DNA of 64,000 bases, from NCBI RefSeq assembly GCF_013283645.1, contig NZ_JABEKV010000003.1, positions 1,054,001-1,118,000 of the forward strand, read 5' to 3'. The translations under genes were made by a program, and so were the position numbers. Positions 8,190 to 17,499 of this stretch are shown here, in pieces. The stretch comes from Sinorhizobium psoraleae (lineage in GTDB: Bacteria; Pseudomonadota; Alphaproteobacteria; Rhizobiales; Rhizobiaceae). The stretch's first letter is position 1. Each line of letters starts with the position of its first letter. A model generated the notes under the pieces. That model was not told the DNA's origin. It did not search any database and saw only the letters and a list, made by a program, of their open reading frames with translations.

Positions 8190-9035
8190 TCATTTGCGCT
8201 GCATGCGCCGCCAAGCGGCTGGCGAAACATCGCAGATGGACGAGAATACATGGGTCAGATGGCTTTGATCCGCAAACCCGCAACTGACGGCGATCTCTGC
8301 TATGGGTGTCTCTCCCAGGAGCAGGCCTTTCGCTTTTTGGATTCGGTGTTCGGTCAGCCAGCGATGCGGCGTGCGCCCGGTCGATTTCTTGAATGCCCGA
8401 ATGAAGTGGCTCGTGGACAGGCCGCAGATCGATGCGACCTCCGCCATTGCGATTTTGCGTGACACATGTTCTGCAAGATAGGCCGTCGCGGCAGCCAGTT
8501 GATGTTTGGAAAGGCCATGCGGCTGAACGGAGGCGAGGTCGACGCCGCCGTAGCGGCTTACGAGATGGGCCTGCAAGGCAAGCAAGACGTGGTCTACATA
8601 CAGGCTGTCGGCGTTCTGCGGATCTGAAAGAGCAGGCAGGAGCGCCTGGGCAAGATGGTGCACTACCGGATCGATCTGGCCGGGCTCGCATTTGAGGCGG
8701 GAGAGGCCGCCTTTTCCGTTGTCCCGCAAAAACGCCTGCAGGACCTTGCGATCGATCGCAAATCGCATGTTGTCGAATTGTGAGCGATGCTCGCAGCGCC
8801 AGTCTTCGGCAAGATCTGTGATCGACAATGCCCCCTGCGCGTGGCCTCCATCATGCACCAGCCGCCCGTTTTGCCACAAACGGTGATCCTTGAACGCGCG
8901 AAGTTGAACGATGGTGCTGAACGAGTCCGAATTCGGGATTGCGATGCTCTCCTGCTTGCCGACATGATCGCTGCGAACATGGGCAACCGACATGGTGTCT
9001 GATCGAAGTACCGTCACTTGCGGTCCGATTGGCAT
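8190..9035 (-). CDS. AraC-family transcriptional regulator
   Basis: This 281-residue regulator ends in a typical AraC/XylS DNA-binding domain (about residues 180-281) with two helix-turn-helix motifs: MAEVASICGLSTSHFIRAFK and IAEIAVSCGFADQSHLTHVF. The N-terminal 170 residues have no recognisable cupin signature. The start follows GGAGGAAACTC, a good ribosome site. It is convergent with the small barrel gene and divergent from a LysR-type gene about 390 bases away. Its target is not evident. Confidence 0.9.
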   Translation of the reverse strand: MPIGPQVTVLRSDTMSVAHVRSDHVGKQESIAIPNSDSFSTIVQLRAFKDHRLWQNGRLVHDGGHAQGALSITDLAEDWRCEHRSQFDNMRFAIDRKVLQAFLRDNGKGGLSRLKCEPGQIDPVVHHLAQALLPALSDPQNADSLYVDHVLLALQAHLVSRYGGVDLASVQPHGLSKHQLAAATAYLAEHVSRKIAMAEVASICGLSTSHFIRAFKKSTGRTPHRWLTEHRIQKAKGLLLGETPIAEIAVSCGFADQSHLTHVFSSICDVSPAAWRRMQRK

Positions 9036-9428
9036 GAGTTTCCTCCCTTCTTCGTTAGGAGCCGAGCGACAAAAAGCTAGCCGCGAGCGGTTGCGCAGCG
9101 CTGCCTCTTCTTGGCGGGTGGAGATGATCAGGATCCGGAAAGGCTCCCCCGCTACCTCCTCGGTTGAGGCCCGAATGCGCGGCGAAGATGAAGGCGGTTA
9201 CCACCCCACGTCGTCCGTTATCGCGCATTCACGATTAGCGTGGGGATGCGGCCGGAAGCCTTTGCGGTGGTATCCGGCGGAGGGTCTCAGCGCGATCACG
9301 ACAGATCTCCTTATGCTCCGGCGCCGCTGTTTCCTCGCCGCCTCGCCATCTTGGACCGTGTATACAGGCTTGCGGGCTTGCTTAGACAGTGGGATAATTG
9401 AGACATATTTGTTCGAGAAAGTTGAACG
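9036..9428. other. Divergent intergenic region, AraC / LysR regulators
   Basis: About 390 bases separate the AraC-type and LysR-type regulators. The half near the LysR gene is AT-rich and contains the start-proximal promoter area. I found no convincing small gene or strong palindrome here. Confidence 0.4.
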
Positions 9429-10358
9429 ATGTCCAATCCCGGCACACCGACTTTCGAGCAGCTTCGAGTGTTCCTGGCCGTCGTCGATGCCGGGAGTTTT
9501 GCGGGCGCCGCCCGCCGACTCAATCGTGCCGTCTCCGTCGTCAGCTACGGCATTGCCAACCTGGAAGCGCAGCTCGGTATCGAGTTGTTCGAGCGCGAAG
9601 GCACGCGCAAACCCAAGTTGACGGCCGCAGGGCGAACCGTGCTCGCGGAAGCGCGGGCACTCGCCCACGGCCTCGACGGTCTGCGCGCCAAGGTGAAGGG
9701 ACTGCTCGACGGTTTGGAGGCGGAGGTGGACATCGCGGTCGACGTGATGCTGCCGGCGGAAAGGCTCGGCAAGGTATTGCGCGCCTTTGCCGAAGCGTTT
9801 CCCACGGTGTCGCTGTGCCTGCATGTCGAAGCCCTCGGTGCGGTCACCGCGGCCGTGCTCGAGCGCAAGGCGGTGATCGGCATTTCCGGCCCGCTGGCGG
9901 TGGGCGTCGAGGGGGTGGAGTGCATCGCAGCCGGGTCGGTGCCCATGGTTCCGGTGGCCGCACCCGACCATCCGCTCGGGCGCATGGAAAGGATCGAGCC
10001 GGGAGAGGCGCGAAATCACGTCCAACTCGTCTTGACCGATCGTTCACTCTTCACCACGGGGCAGGATTTTGCCGTGCTCAGTCCTCGGACCTGGCGGCTC
10101 GCCGACCTCGGTGCCAAGCATGCGCTGCTACGCCAGGGGATCGGCTGGGGCAACATGCCCCTGCCTCTGGTCCGGCCCGACCTGGAAAGCGGCACGCTTT
10201 TGCGGCTCGACATGCCTGACCACAAGGGCGGAATCTATCGCTTCGCCGGCGTCTGGCGGCGCGACACGCCGCCAGGACCGGCCGCTTCGTGGCTGTTGGA
10301 TCAATTTGTGGCGCTGGGCGCCAACGACGTCGAAGAAGAGGGGCTTTCCGACATCTGA
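9429..10358 (+). CDS. LysR-family transcriptional regulator
   Basis: This 309-residue protein has the LysR winged helix-turn-helix at residues 8-66 (LRVFLAVVDAGSFAGAARRL, then LEAQLGIELFER) and a C-terminal effector domain. The layout and length are standard. There is no divergently transcribed structural gene next to it other than the AraC-type regulator; the convergent D-amino-acid dehydrogenase gene is the nearest enzyme. The ligand and targets are unknown. Confidence 0.9.
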   Translation: MSNPGTPTFEQLRVFLAVVDAGSFAGAARRLNRAVSVVSYGIANLEAQLGIELFEREGTRKPKLTAAGRTVLAEARALAHGLDGLRAKVKGLLDGLEAEVDIAVDVMLPAERLGKVLRAFAEAFPTVSLCLHVEALGAVTAAVLERKAVIGISGPLAVGVEGVECIAAGSVPMVPVAAPDHPLGRMERIEPGEARNHVQLVLTDRSLFTTGQDFAVLSPRTWRLADLGAKHALLRQGIGWGNMPLPLVRPDLESGTLLRLDMPDHKGGIYRFAGVWRRDTPPGPAASWLLDQFVALGANDVEEEGLSDI

Positions 10359-10359
10359 A

Positions 10360-10417
10360 GCAATTCCAGGAAATGTGCGTAACGGCTTTCCGGCCGGTGC
10401 GCAGTTTCAAAGCGTTA
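10360..10417 (+). repeat. Rhizobial intergenic palindromic repeat, copy B
   Basis: GCAATTCCAGGAAA at 10360-10373 and TTTCAAAGCGTTA at 10405-10417 match the element at 1510-1558 in the opposite orientation. Its second palindrome arm is degenerate. It begins at the very end of the LysR-type gene, where it may form a 3' hairpin. Confidence 0.65.
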
Positions 10418-10525
10418 GCCCGAACCGAGCGCATTGCAGATAAACGCGTTCTTTGTAGAGCATCGCTGCGACTCGCACTGCTGCTTGGCCGCACACATGC
10501 CGTCCCGCGGCTTTCCGTTATGCGC

Positions 10526-11653
10526 CTACTTGGGGAAGCGGGCAGGGGAGAAAGCCCGAGGATCAAGCGCTTCGATCCCGAACTCTTCGGACAGGGGGGC
10601 GCCCGTGAGCTGGCTGGCGGCGAGCGCTCCGAGCGCCGGTGAAGTGAGAATACCGTAGCCGCCCTGGCCGGCAAGCCAGAAGAAATCCGATCGCCCTGGC
10701 GCAAAACCGACGACGGGCAGCTTGTCGGCGGAAAAACTGCGCAGGCCCGCCCAGCTCTTGGCGACCCGTCGAACGGAGATGGTAGTGGCTTCTTCCACGT
10801 AGTGTGCTGCCCAGGCAACGTCGATCTCCTCCGGCTGGACATCGGATGGCTCACAAGGCGTGGCGTCAGCAGGAGAGGCGAGCAGTCGGCCGCCTTCCGG
10901 CTTCATGTAAAAATCCTCGTCTATCTCGTTGATTTCCGGCAGGGTTCCCGCGTCTACACCATCCGGAAGGTCGACGGTGATGGCGGTACGCCGATGCGGG
11001 ACAATACCGATCGGATCGACCCCGAAGAGCGCGGCGACCGGATCGGCCCAGGCGCCGGCGGCGTTGACCACAACTTTCGCACTGATTTCACCAGCGGACG
11101 TCGTGAGGACCCAGGCAGTTCCATCGCGTTCGACCGACAAGACCTCATGGCGTTCCAGGATGTCGCATCCGTTGCGGCGGGCGCCCTTGATGTAGCCCTG
11201 GAGCAGGTTCTCCACCTCGATGTCCCAGAAGTTCGGATCAAAGTAAGCGGCAGCGACATAATCGGGCTTGAGGATCGGGACGCGAGCGATTGCCTCCGCG
11301 GGTGTCACGCGCTCGATTTCCGGCGTGAACGCGCGTTCCTCGGCCAGAACGGTTTCGAAGCGCTCGATTTTGTCGGCGCTCGCGATCATGACCCCGCCGC
11401 GCTGCTTCAAGAGCGGCACGTCCGTGAAGCCCTGCGGCGGTTGATCGAAGAAAACCTTGGAAATCCTCGCCAGCGCGCACACTTCCGTCGCGTTGTACCT
11501 CAATACGAATTCTGCGGCGGAGCGACCGGTGCTGTGGTAACCGAGCGCGTCTTCCCGTTCGATGACGGCAACCGACCGGTGCGGGCTAAGGAAATAGGCA
11601 AGCGACAATCCCGCAATTCCGCCGCCGATGATGACCACATCGTATTTCCGCAT
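10526..11653 (-). CDS. FAD-dependent D-amino-acid (D-arginine-type) dehydrogenase, DauA-like
   Basis: This 375-residue flavoenzyme of the DAO family has the N-terminal dinucleotide motif VVIIGGGIAGLS and a HSTGRSAAEF stretch very like that of D-arginine dehydrogenase DauA of Pseudomonas (GYHSTGRSAAH, by my memory). Near the C-terminus WAGLRSF and WLAGQGGYGI are the substrate- and FAD-binding segments of the same family. It would deaminate D-amino acids, with basic ones most likely, to 2-oxo acids. There is no visible signal peptide, so it is cytoplasmic or loosely membrane-bound. It is a single gene with no partner DauB nearby. The family is firm; substrate preference is inferred. Confidence 0.85.
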   Translation of the reverse strand: MRKYDVVIIGGGIAGLSLAYFLSPHRSVAVIEREDALGYHSTGRSAAEFVLRYNATEVCALARISKVFFDQPPQGFTDVPLLKQRGGVMIASADKIERFETVLAEERAFTPEIERVTPAEAIARVPILKPDYVAAAYFDPNFWDIEVENLLQGYIKGARRNGCDILERHEVLSVERDGTAWVLTTSAGEISAKVVVNAAGAWADPVAALFGVDPIGIVPHRRTAITVDLPDGVDAGTLPEINEIDEDFYMKPEGGRLLASPADATPCEPSDVQPEEIDVAWAAHYVEEATTISVRRVAKSWAGLRSFSADKLPVVGFAPGRSDFFWLAGQGGYGILTSPALGALAASQLTGAPLSEEFGIEALDPRAFSPARFPK

Positions 11654-11734
11654 ATTTCCCGTTCCTCACGTCCTTCGCGCGGACCATAAGGAGGCTAGAA
11701 GCGTCGTTCAAATTTATAGTGGGAAATGCCGTTA

Positions 11735-12691
11735 TCAATCCTGATGATGCGCCAGGCAGTGATCCAGCGGTTCCGTATCCGCGACATGGGCGAGAAAGGC
11801 GGCTTCCGCCGGATTGAGGATCGAGTTCGGATTGGAAATGCGAAAGACATCCGTCGTCGGAAGGTCGCTATAGGGCGGCAATTGCCACAACTGCCCGGCC
11901 TTGACCGCAGGGCCTGCGAGGTGATCGGGCAGCATGCCGATGCCGACATTCGCCGAAATCAGCCGCGTGACTTCCTCGACATTGCAGGAAACGCCTCTGA
12001 CTTGCTGGCCGAAGGAACCGATTGCGCGAACGGCGGTCACCGAATTCATGTGCTGTCCGCCCAGCACGTCGGCAATGAAAGCGATATAGGGATTGCCGCG
12101 CAGGTCGTTGAAATCGATGCCTTCGACGCCGAACAGCGGATGGCCGCGCCCGCAATAAAGTGCGTAGCGCTCGCGTATATGGAAGCTCTTGTTCAGTCCG
12201 TCGGGTATCACCCCGTCGCAAAGACCCATCGTCGCGATGTTGCGCTCGACAGCGCTGAGTACATCGACAGTCGTTGCCACGTTGATCGAGATCGTTACTT
12301 TCGGATGCAGGCGGAAGAAAGTTTCGAGCTTCCGGTCCCAGGCCGGATTGTGCGCATGGCTTACCGCATGAATGTTGAGATGACCGGTCACCTCTTCCCC
12401 GGCGGTCTCCAGAACATTGGGCAGGCGGATTACCGCCGCAAAGATGTCCCGGCACTGGCCGTGCAATTTCTCGCCTGCTTCGGTGAGATCGAACCGGCCC
12501 GGCCGGCGGTCGATCAGCTTCTGCCCGATGGTCTGTTCCAGCCGCTTCAACGCCATGCTGACGGCCGGCTGCTGCAGAAGCAGCCGGTTGGCCGCTGCCG
12601 TGATGCTGCCCTCCTCGACGACGACGACGAAGGTGCGCAAAAGATTCCAATCGAGATTATGGGCAAAACGTTCGAGGCGATTGTTGGTCAT
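11735..12691 (-). CDS. LysR-family regulator divergent from gcdH
   Basis: This 318-residue LysR-type regulator has its helix-turn-helix in the first 65 residues ([21 protein letters not shown], then [14 protein letters not shown]) and an effector-binding domain after it. The ATG at 12691 begins the expected short leader; the frame is open to 12775 but that extension would cover the divergent promoter. It is transcribed away from gcdH, and the 165-base gap holds a perfect inverted repeat of LysR-box form (12784-12803). It therefore probably activates glutarate/glutaryl-CoA degradation genes. Confidence 0.9.
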   Translation of the reverse strand: MTNNRLERFAHNLDWNLLRTFVVVVEEGSITAAANRLLLQQPAVSMALKRLEQTIGQKLIDRRPGRFDLTEAGEKLHGQCRDIFAAVIRLPNVLETAGEEVTGHLNIHAVSHAHNPAWDRKLETFFRLHPKVTISINVATTVDVLSAVERNIATMGLCDGVIPDGLNKSFHIRERYALYCGRGHPLFGVEGIDFNDLRGNPYIAFIADVLGGQHMNSVTAVRAIGSFGQQVRGVSCNVEEVTRLISANVGIGMLPDHLAGPAVKAGQLWQLPPYSDLPTTDVFRISNPNSILNPAEAAFLAHVADTEPLDHCLAHHQD

Positions 12692-12783
12692 GGCGGCGGG
12701 CGTGTCGGTCTCTGTATCGCATTGCGAATAATCAGCAGAACCGCCTCGGGCGCAAGGTCCATTCCGCAGACGCATGAGTCAGT

Positions 12784-12803
12784 GTTTCAATTTCGTTTGA
12801 AAC
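12784..12803. promoter_or_regulatory. Candidate LysR-type operator before gcdH
   Basis: Perfect 7-base arms GTTTCAA and TTGAAAC are separated by TTTCGT, containing the T-N11-A pattern of LysR-type sites. The site ends 53 bases before the gcdH start, in the gap shared with the divergent LysR-type gene. Confidence 0.65.
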
Positions 12804-12856
12804 CGATGATCCCGCTTGCCATAACCACAGGCGGAAAAACACGACGGGAGAGAGAC

Positions 12857-14044
12857 ATGGCCGAAAAGATCCAGTTCCAATGGGACGATCCGTTCCTGCT
12901 CGAGGATCAGTTGAGCGAGGACGAGCGGATGATCCGCGATACGGCACGCGCCTACGCTCAGGAGAAGTTGCAGCCGCGTGTGATCGAGGCCTATCGGGAG
13001 GAGAAGACCGACCCGGCGATCTTCCGTGAGATGGGCGATCTCGGCCTGCTTGGCGTCACCGTGCCGGACACCTATGGCGGCGTCGGGGCATCCTATGTCG
13101 CCTACGGTCTCGTCGCCCGCGAAATCGAGCGCGTCGATTCCGGCTATCGTTCAATGATGAGCGTCCAATCGTCGCTCGTCATCTATCCGATCTTCGCCTA
13201 CGGCTCCGAGGATCAGAAGCAGAAATACCTGCCGAAGCTTATCAGCGGCGAATGGATCGGCTGCTTCGGTCTGACCGAGCCGGACGCGGGTTCGGACCCG
13301 GCCGGCATGAAGACACGAGCGATCAAGTCCGATGGCGGCTATCGGCTGATCGGCTCGAAGATGTGGATTTCCAACGCGCCGCTCGCCGACGTTTTCGTCG
13401 TCTGGGCGAAGTCGGAGGCGCATGGGAATGCGATCCGCGGCTTCGTCCTGGAAAAGGGCGCAAAGGGACTTTCGGCACCGAAGATCGCCGGCAAGCTTTC
13501 GCTTCGCGCGTCGATTACGGGTGAGATCGTTCTCGACAATGTCGAGGTTGGCGAGGATGCGCTGCTGCCGAACGTCGAGGGGCTCAAGGGTCCTTTCGGC
13601 TGCCTCAATCGCGCCCGCTACGGCATCTCCTGGGGAGCATTGGGTGCCGCCGAATTCTGCTGGCATGCGGCGCGTCAATACGGGCTCGACCGCAAGCAGT
13701 TCAACCGCCCGCTCGCCCAGACCCAGCTCTTCCAGAAGAAGCTCGCGGACATGCAGACCGAGGTCACGCTGGGCCTGCAGGGATCGCTCCGTGTCGGCCG
13801 GCTGATGGACGAGGGCCGGATGGCTCCTGAGATGATCTCGATCGTCAAGCGCAACAACTGCGGCAAGGCGCTCGATATCGCCCGCATGGCCCGCGATATG
13901 CACGGCGGCAACGGAATTTCCGAGGAGTATCAGGTCATGCGCCATATGCTGAACCTGGAAACGGTCAACACCTACGAGGGCACGCACGACGTTCACGCCC
14001 TGATCCTCGGCCGCGCCCAGACCGGGCTCCAGGCCTTCTTCTGA
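12857..14044 (+). CDS. gcdH: Glutaryl-CoA dehydrogenase
   Basis: This 395-residue flavoprotein is an acyl-CoA dehydrogenase of the glutaryl-CoA dehydrogenase type, which oxidises and decarboxylates glutaryl-CoA to crotonyl-CoA in lysine, hydroxylysine, tryptophan and glutarate breakdown. Family marks are [33 protein letters not shown], and the catalytic Glu in [16 protein letters not shown]. The opening [13 protein letters not shown] is also typical. The ATG at 12857 follows GGGAGAGAGAC; the frame stays open far upstream, through the LysR-type gene on the other strand, but that is not coding. It is followed 12 bases later by a class III CoA-transferase that can make its substrate. Confidence 0.95.
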   Translation: MAEKIQFQWDDPFLLEDQLSEDERMIRDTARAYAQEKLQPRVIEAYREEKTDPAIFREMGDLGLLGVTVPDTYGGVGASYVAYGLVAREIERVDSGYRSMMSVQSSLVIYPIFAYGSEDQKQKYLPKLISGEWIGCFGLTEPDAGSDPAGMKTRAIKSDGGYRLIGSKMWISNAPLADVFVVWAKSEAHGNAIRGFVLEKGAKGLSAPKIAGKLSLRASITGEIVLDNVEVGEDALLPNVEGLKGPFGCLNRARYGISWGALGAAEFCWHAARQYGLDRKQFNRPLAQTQLFQKKLADMQTEVTLGLQGSLRVGRLMDEGRMAPEMISIVKRNNCGKALDIARMARDMHGGNGISEEYQVMRHMLNLETVNTYEGTHDVHALILGRAQTGLQAFF

Positions 14045-14055
14045 GCGTTGCGGCC

Positions 14056-15243
14056 ATGGAAACCCCACTAAAGGGCATTCGCGTTCTCGAACTCGCCCGC
14101 ATCTTGGCAGGTCCCTGGATCGGCCAGACGCTTGCCGATCTTGGAGCCGACGTGATCAAGGTCGAGAGCCCGGCCGGCGACGATACGCGAACCTGGGGGC
14201 CGCCCTTTGTGGAGGGCGAGGGTGGCGAGAAGCTCGACGCCGCCTATTTTCATGCCTGCAACCGGGGCAAGCGATCGGTCGTGCTCGACTTCACGACGGA
14301 GGAAGGGCAGGAGGCGGTGCGCCGGCTGGCGGCGCAATCCGACGTCCTCCTCGAAAACTTCAAGGTCGGCGGTCTCGCCAAATACGGGCTCGACTATGAG
14401 AGCCTCCGAAAGATCAATCCGCGGCTCATCTATTGTTCAGTGACCGGTTTCGGCCAGGATGGGCCCTATGCCCACCGCGCCGGTTACGACTACATCGTTC
14501 AGGGCATGAGCGGCATCATGGATCTGACCGGTGAGCCGGATGGCGAACCGCAGAAAATCGGCGTCGCCTTTGCCGACATCTTTACCGGCCTCTACGGTGT
14601 AATCGCAGTGCAGGCGGCGCTCGTGCAGCGCGAACGCACGGGCGAGGGGCAGCAGATCGACATGGCGTTGCTCGATTGCATGACCGGCGTGCTTGCCAAT
14701 CAGGCACTGAATTTTCTCGTCTCCGGCAAGGCGCCGCGCCGCCTCGGCAACGCCCATCCGAACATCGCGCCTTACCAGGTTTTCCCTACCGCCGACGGCC
14801 ACCTGATCGTCGCCGTCGGCAACGACCGGCAATTCGTCAAATTCTGTGACGTGCTCGGCCGTCCCGAGCTTGCGACAGACCCGCGTTATCTGACCAATGC
14901 TGCCAGGGTTCAGCATCGTGACACCCTTACCCCGGAGTTGGCTGCGGAAACGGCAAGGTTTACGCGGGATGCGCTTCTGGCGAAGCTCGAAGCCGTGGGC
15001 GTGCCGGGCGGCCCGATCAACACGGTCGCCGACGTCTTCGCCGATCCCCAGATCCTCCATCGCCAGATGCGGGTGGACACGCCGCATACCGGCGCGGCCG
15101 CCGGTACTTCGCCGGGCGTCAGGACGCCGCTTCGTTTTTCCGGCGCGTCGCTCTCGCTTGAGCGCGGCGCGCCCCGGCTTGGGGAGCACACGACGGAAGT
15201 GCTGTCCGAGATCGGCATGGCCGTCCCGAAAGCAAAAGGCTGA
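14056..15243 (+). CDS. Class III CoA-transferase (CaiB/BaiF), probable succinyl-CoA:glutarate CoA-transferase
   Basis: This 395-residue enzyme belongs to the CaiB/BaiF family, in which a conserved Asp carries the CoA thioester; that Asp is visible in VAFADIFTGLYG at about residue 175. The start is TPLKGIRVLELARILAGPWIGQ and the middle contains NFKVGGLAKYGL and GFGQDGPYAHRAGYD, all standard. Its place 12 bases after gcdH, under a LysR-type regulator, matches the known gcdH-gcdG arrangement, so it probably activates glutarate with succinyl-CoA. The acceptor is inferred from context and could be a related dicarboxylate. Confidence 0.88.
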   Translation: METPLKGIRVLELARILAGPWIGQTLADLGADVIKVESPAGDDTRTWGPPFVEGEGGEKLDAAYFHACNRGKRSVVLDFTTEEGQEAVRRLAAQSDVLLENFKVGGLAKYGLDYESLRKINPRLIYCSVTGFGQDGPYAHRAGYDYIVQGMSGIMDLTGEPDGEPQKIGVAFADIFTGLYGVIAVQAALVQRERTGEGQQIDMALLDCMTGVLANQALNFLVSGKAPRRLGNAHPNIAPYQVFPTADGHLIVAVGNDRQFVKFCDVLGRPELATDPRYLTNAARVQHRDTLTPELAAETARFTRDALLAKLEAVGVPGGPINTVADVFADPQILHRQMRVDTPHTGAAAGTSPGVRTPLRFSGASLSLERGAPRLGEHTTEVLSEIGMAVPKAKG

Positions 15244-15280
15244 GACGGGCTGGGCCTCACGTTGCGAGTTTGCAGCTTTT

Positions 15281-15398
15281 GCCCCTCACCCTAGCCCTCT
15301 CCCCGCAAGCGGGGCGAGGGGATTTTGGCGCCGGCGCTGCGGCGAGTCCCTTCGCCCCGTTTGCGGGGAGAAGGTGGGCGGCAGGCCGGATGAGGGGC
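15281..15398. repeat. RIME-like palindromic intergenic element
   Basis: Terminal inverted repeats GCCCCTCA (15281-15288) and TGAGGGGC (15391-15398) bound a 118-base GC-rich element. Inside are the hairpins CCCCGCAAGCGGGG at 15301-15314 and a mirrored CGCCCCGTTTGCGGGG half. This form is typical of the RIME family of repeats in Rhizobiaceae. It separates the convergent CoA-transferase and htpG genes and may end transcription of both. Confidence 0.7.
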
Positions 15399-15414
15399 AT
15401 ATCCGCTAAGTTTC

Positions 15415-17304
15415 TTAACTCTTCAAAGCTCGGGTGAAGACGCGTGACAGCCGCTCGGCGAAGGCGCGCGGGTCCTCCGGCTTGTCGCCATCGAGCACGC
15501 GCGCCTGGTCAAGCAGAAGCTTCACCGCATCCTCGCGGAAGGCCCCGTCCTCAGCCGGGCAGGCGGCAATGGCCGTGATCAGCGCATGGCCGGGATTGAT
15601 CTCCAGGATCGGTTTTGCCGCGCTGTCGATGCGGCCGGCTCCCTGCAGCATTTTCTCAAGCTGGCGATCCGGTCCGTGCTCCGGCGCAACGAGGCAGACC
15701 GCGCTTTCCGTCAGCCGCTCCGAGGTCCTCACGTCGGAGACCGCATCGCCGAGCGCCGCCTTGGCAAAGGTCACGAATTCGGCGACGGTCTGGTTCGTTT
15801 CCGCGGAGGTCGTACCGTCGGCCTCCTGCTTCGCAATACCGGCGAGATCGGCGGCCCCTTGCGTGATTGACTTGAACGGCTTGCCTTCGAAATCCGGCGC
15901 CGAGGTCACCCAGAAGCTGTCGACCGGATCGGTGAGCAGTAGCACTTCGATGCCGCGGGCACGGAATCCTTCCAGCTGCGGCGATGCCTTCAGCTGCGCA
16001 AGGTTGTCGCCGGCGAGGTAGTAGATCGCCGTCTGCCCGTCCTTCATGTCCTTGACGTAGTCGCCCAATGCCCGCGGCTTGTCGTCCGAAGCGGTGGTGC
16101 GGAAGCGTGAGAGTGCGATGAGCTGTCCCCGCCGTTCGAAATCTTCGTAGATGCCTTCCTTTATGACGCTGCCGAAGTCTTCCCAAACTTTGGCGAAGGT
16201 TTCCGGCTCGCTTTCCGCGAGCTTCTCGATGCTGGTCAGAACCCGGCTCGTCAGCCCCTTGCGGATGCTGGCGAGCAGCGGGCTCTCCTGGATCATCTCA
16301 CGCGAGACATTGAGCGGCAGATCCGCCGTATCGATAAGCCCTCGCACGAAGCGCAGGTAACGCGGCAGCAATTCGGCCTCGTCGGTGATGAAGACGCGCT
16401 TGACGTAGAGTTTCATCCGCCCCTTGCGATCCGGGTCGAAAAGATCGAAAGGCTTGGAGCCTGGCACGAAGGCGAGTGCCGTATATTCGTGGCGGCCTTC
16501 GGCACGGAAGTGAACGGTCACGGCCGGCTCGTCATACTGCCCGGCGACGCTGCGGTAGAAATCCGCATAGTCTTCCTTGGAAATCTCGCTCTTCTGCTTG
16601 GTCCAGAGAGCTGTGCCGTCCGCGACCTGGGCGGGCTCGTCGCCGGGTTTCTCGACGATCGAGATCGGCACGGGCACGTGGCCGGACTGATCCTTGACGA
16701 TCCGCTCGACAGTCCAGCGCGACGTGTACGTCTTGGCGTCGTCCATGAGATGCAGCGTGATCCGCGTGCCGCGCGCCGGCGCACCGGCGAGCTCGACCGC
16801 GGAAACCGTATAGCTGCCCTTGCCGTCGGACGCCCAGTGCCAGGCCTTGTCGGAGCCGGCGCGGCGGGAAACCACGTCGACATTGTCGGCTACCATGAAG
16901 GCGGAATAGAAGCCGACGCCGAACTGCCCGATGAGCTGCGCGCCTTCTTTGCCCTGAGCGGCTTCAAGTCGCTCCATGAACGCTCGCGTGCCGGAACGGG
17001 CGATAGTCCCGAGTGACTCGACCAGTTCGTCGCGGCTCATACCGATGCCGTTATCCTCGACGATGAGACGGGCCTTTTCCTCGTCCAGCGTCAACGTGAT
17101 GCGTGGCGCGGGATCGTTGGCGAGCAGCTCGGGCGCAACGATCGCCTCGTAACGCAGCTTCTCGCAGGCATCTGCCGCATTCGAAATCAGTTCGCGAAGG
17201 AAGATGTTCTTGTCCGAGTAGACCGAGTGCACCATCAAATGGAGCAACCGCGCCACATCGGCTTCGAAGACATGTTTTTCGACGGACATTTCGACTTCAC
17301 TCAT
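15415..17304 (-). CDS. htpG: Chaperone HtpG (Hsp90 family)
   Basis: This 629-residue cytoplasmic chaperone uses ATP to remodel client proteins. The N-terminal GHKL ATPase shows ELISNAADACEKLRY, the DNGIGM loop and GQFGVGFYSAFMVAD; the middle domain contains the SREMIQESPLL motif with the catalytic Arg region; the C-terminal part is the dimerisation domain. The length is right for the family. The ATG at 17304 lies 11 bases after GGAGG, and a second in-frame ATG at 17289 is possible. The frame continues open to 18255 across the divergent pta gene, but that part is not coding. The short upstream palindrome at 17330-17345 could be regulatory. Confidence 0.97.
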   Translation of the reverse strand: MSEVEMSVEKHVFEADVARLLHLMVHSVYSDKNIFLRELISNAADACEKLRYEAIVAPELLANDPAPRITLTLDEEKARLIVEDNGIGMSRDELVESLGTIARSGTRAFMERLEAAQGKEGAQLIGQFGVGFYSAFMVADNVDVVSRRAGSDKAWHWASDGKGSYTVSAVELAGAPARGTRITLHLMDDAKTYTSRWTVERIVKDQSGHVPVPISIVEKPGDEPAQVADGTALWTKQKSEISKEDYADFYRSVAGQYDEPAVTVHFRAEGRHEYTALAFVPGSKPFDLFDPDRKGRMKLYVKRVFITDEAELLPRYLRFVRGLIDTADLPLNVSREMIQESPLLASIRKGLTSRVLTSIEKLAESEPETFAKVWEDFGSVIKEGIYEDFERRGQLIALSRFRTTASDDKPRALGDYVKDMKDGQTAIYYLAGDNLAQLKASPQLEGFRARGIEVLLLTDPVDSFWVTSAPDFEGKPFKSITQGAADLAGIAKQEADGTTSAETNQTVAEFVTFAKAALGDAVSDVRTSERLTESAVCLVAPEHGPDRQLEKMLQGAGRIDSAAKPILEINPGHALITAIAACPAEDGAFREDAVKLLLDQARVLDGDKPEDPRAFAERLSRVFTRALKS

Positions 17305-17329
17305 CGCGTTGCAAACCTCCTTGATTGGT

Positions 17330-17345
17330 TTGCCCCAATTGGCAA
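17330..17345. promoter_or_regulatory. Short inverted repeat upstream of htpG
   Basis: TTGCC and GGCAA flank CCAATT, a perfect 5-base-arm inverted repeat 26 bases before the htpG start. It could be an operator, but with arms this short it may be chance. Confidence 0.3.
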
Positions 17346-17485
17346 GCCGTGCGCCGATTTTCAAGGGTTGTCTTGCCGAGGGTACGTTTCGGTGCAATCC
17401 TGCCTGCGCTGATAGAGGCCGATAAGGGCGGCGCGCTCTGCCGCTTCGAATGCCGCAAAGTGCCGCTGCCGCGCCGCCTTCTTCT

Positions 17486-17499
17486 TTGACGCAAATCAA
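17486..17499. promoter_or_regulatory. FixK/FNR-type box upstream of pta-ackA
   Basis: TTGACGCAAATCAA fits the rhizobial FixK/FnrN consensus TTGAY-N4-RTCAA exactly. A plausible -10 hexamer TTTATC lies at 17521-17526, which would put the box near -41, the usual activating position. The pta start is 136 bases downstream of the box. Confidence 0.55.

Noticed and set aside
11726-12856. Plus-strand open frame ahead of gcdH
   Set aside because: It is antisense to the LysR-type gene and shows only the patterned low-information sequence of a shadow frame; gcdH begins at 12857.
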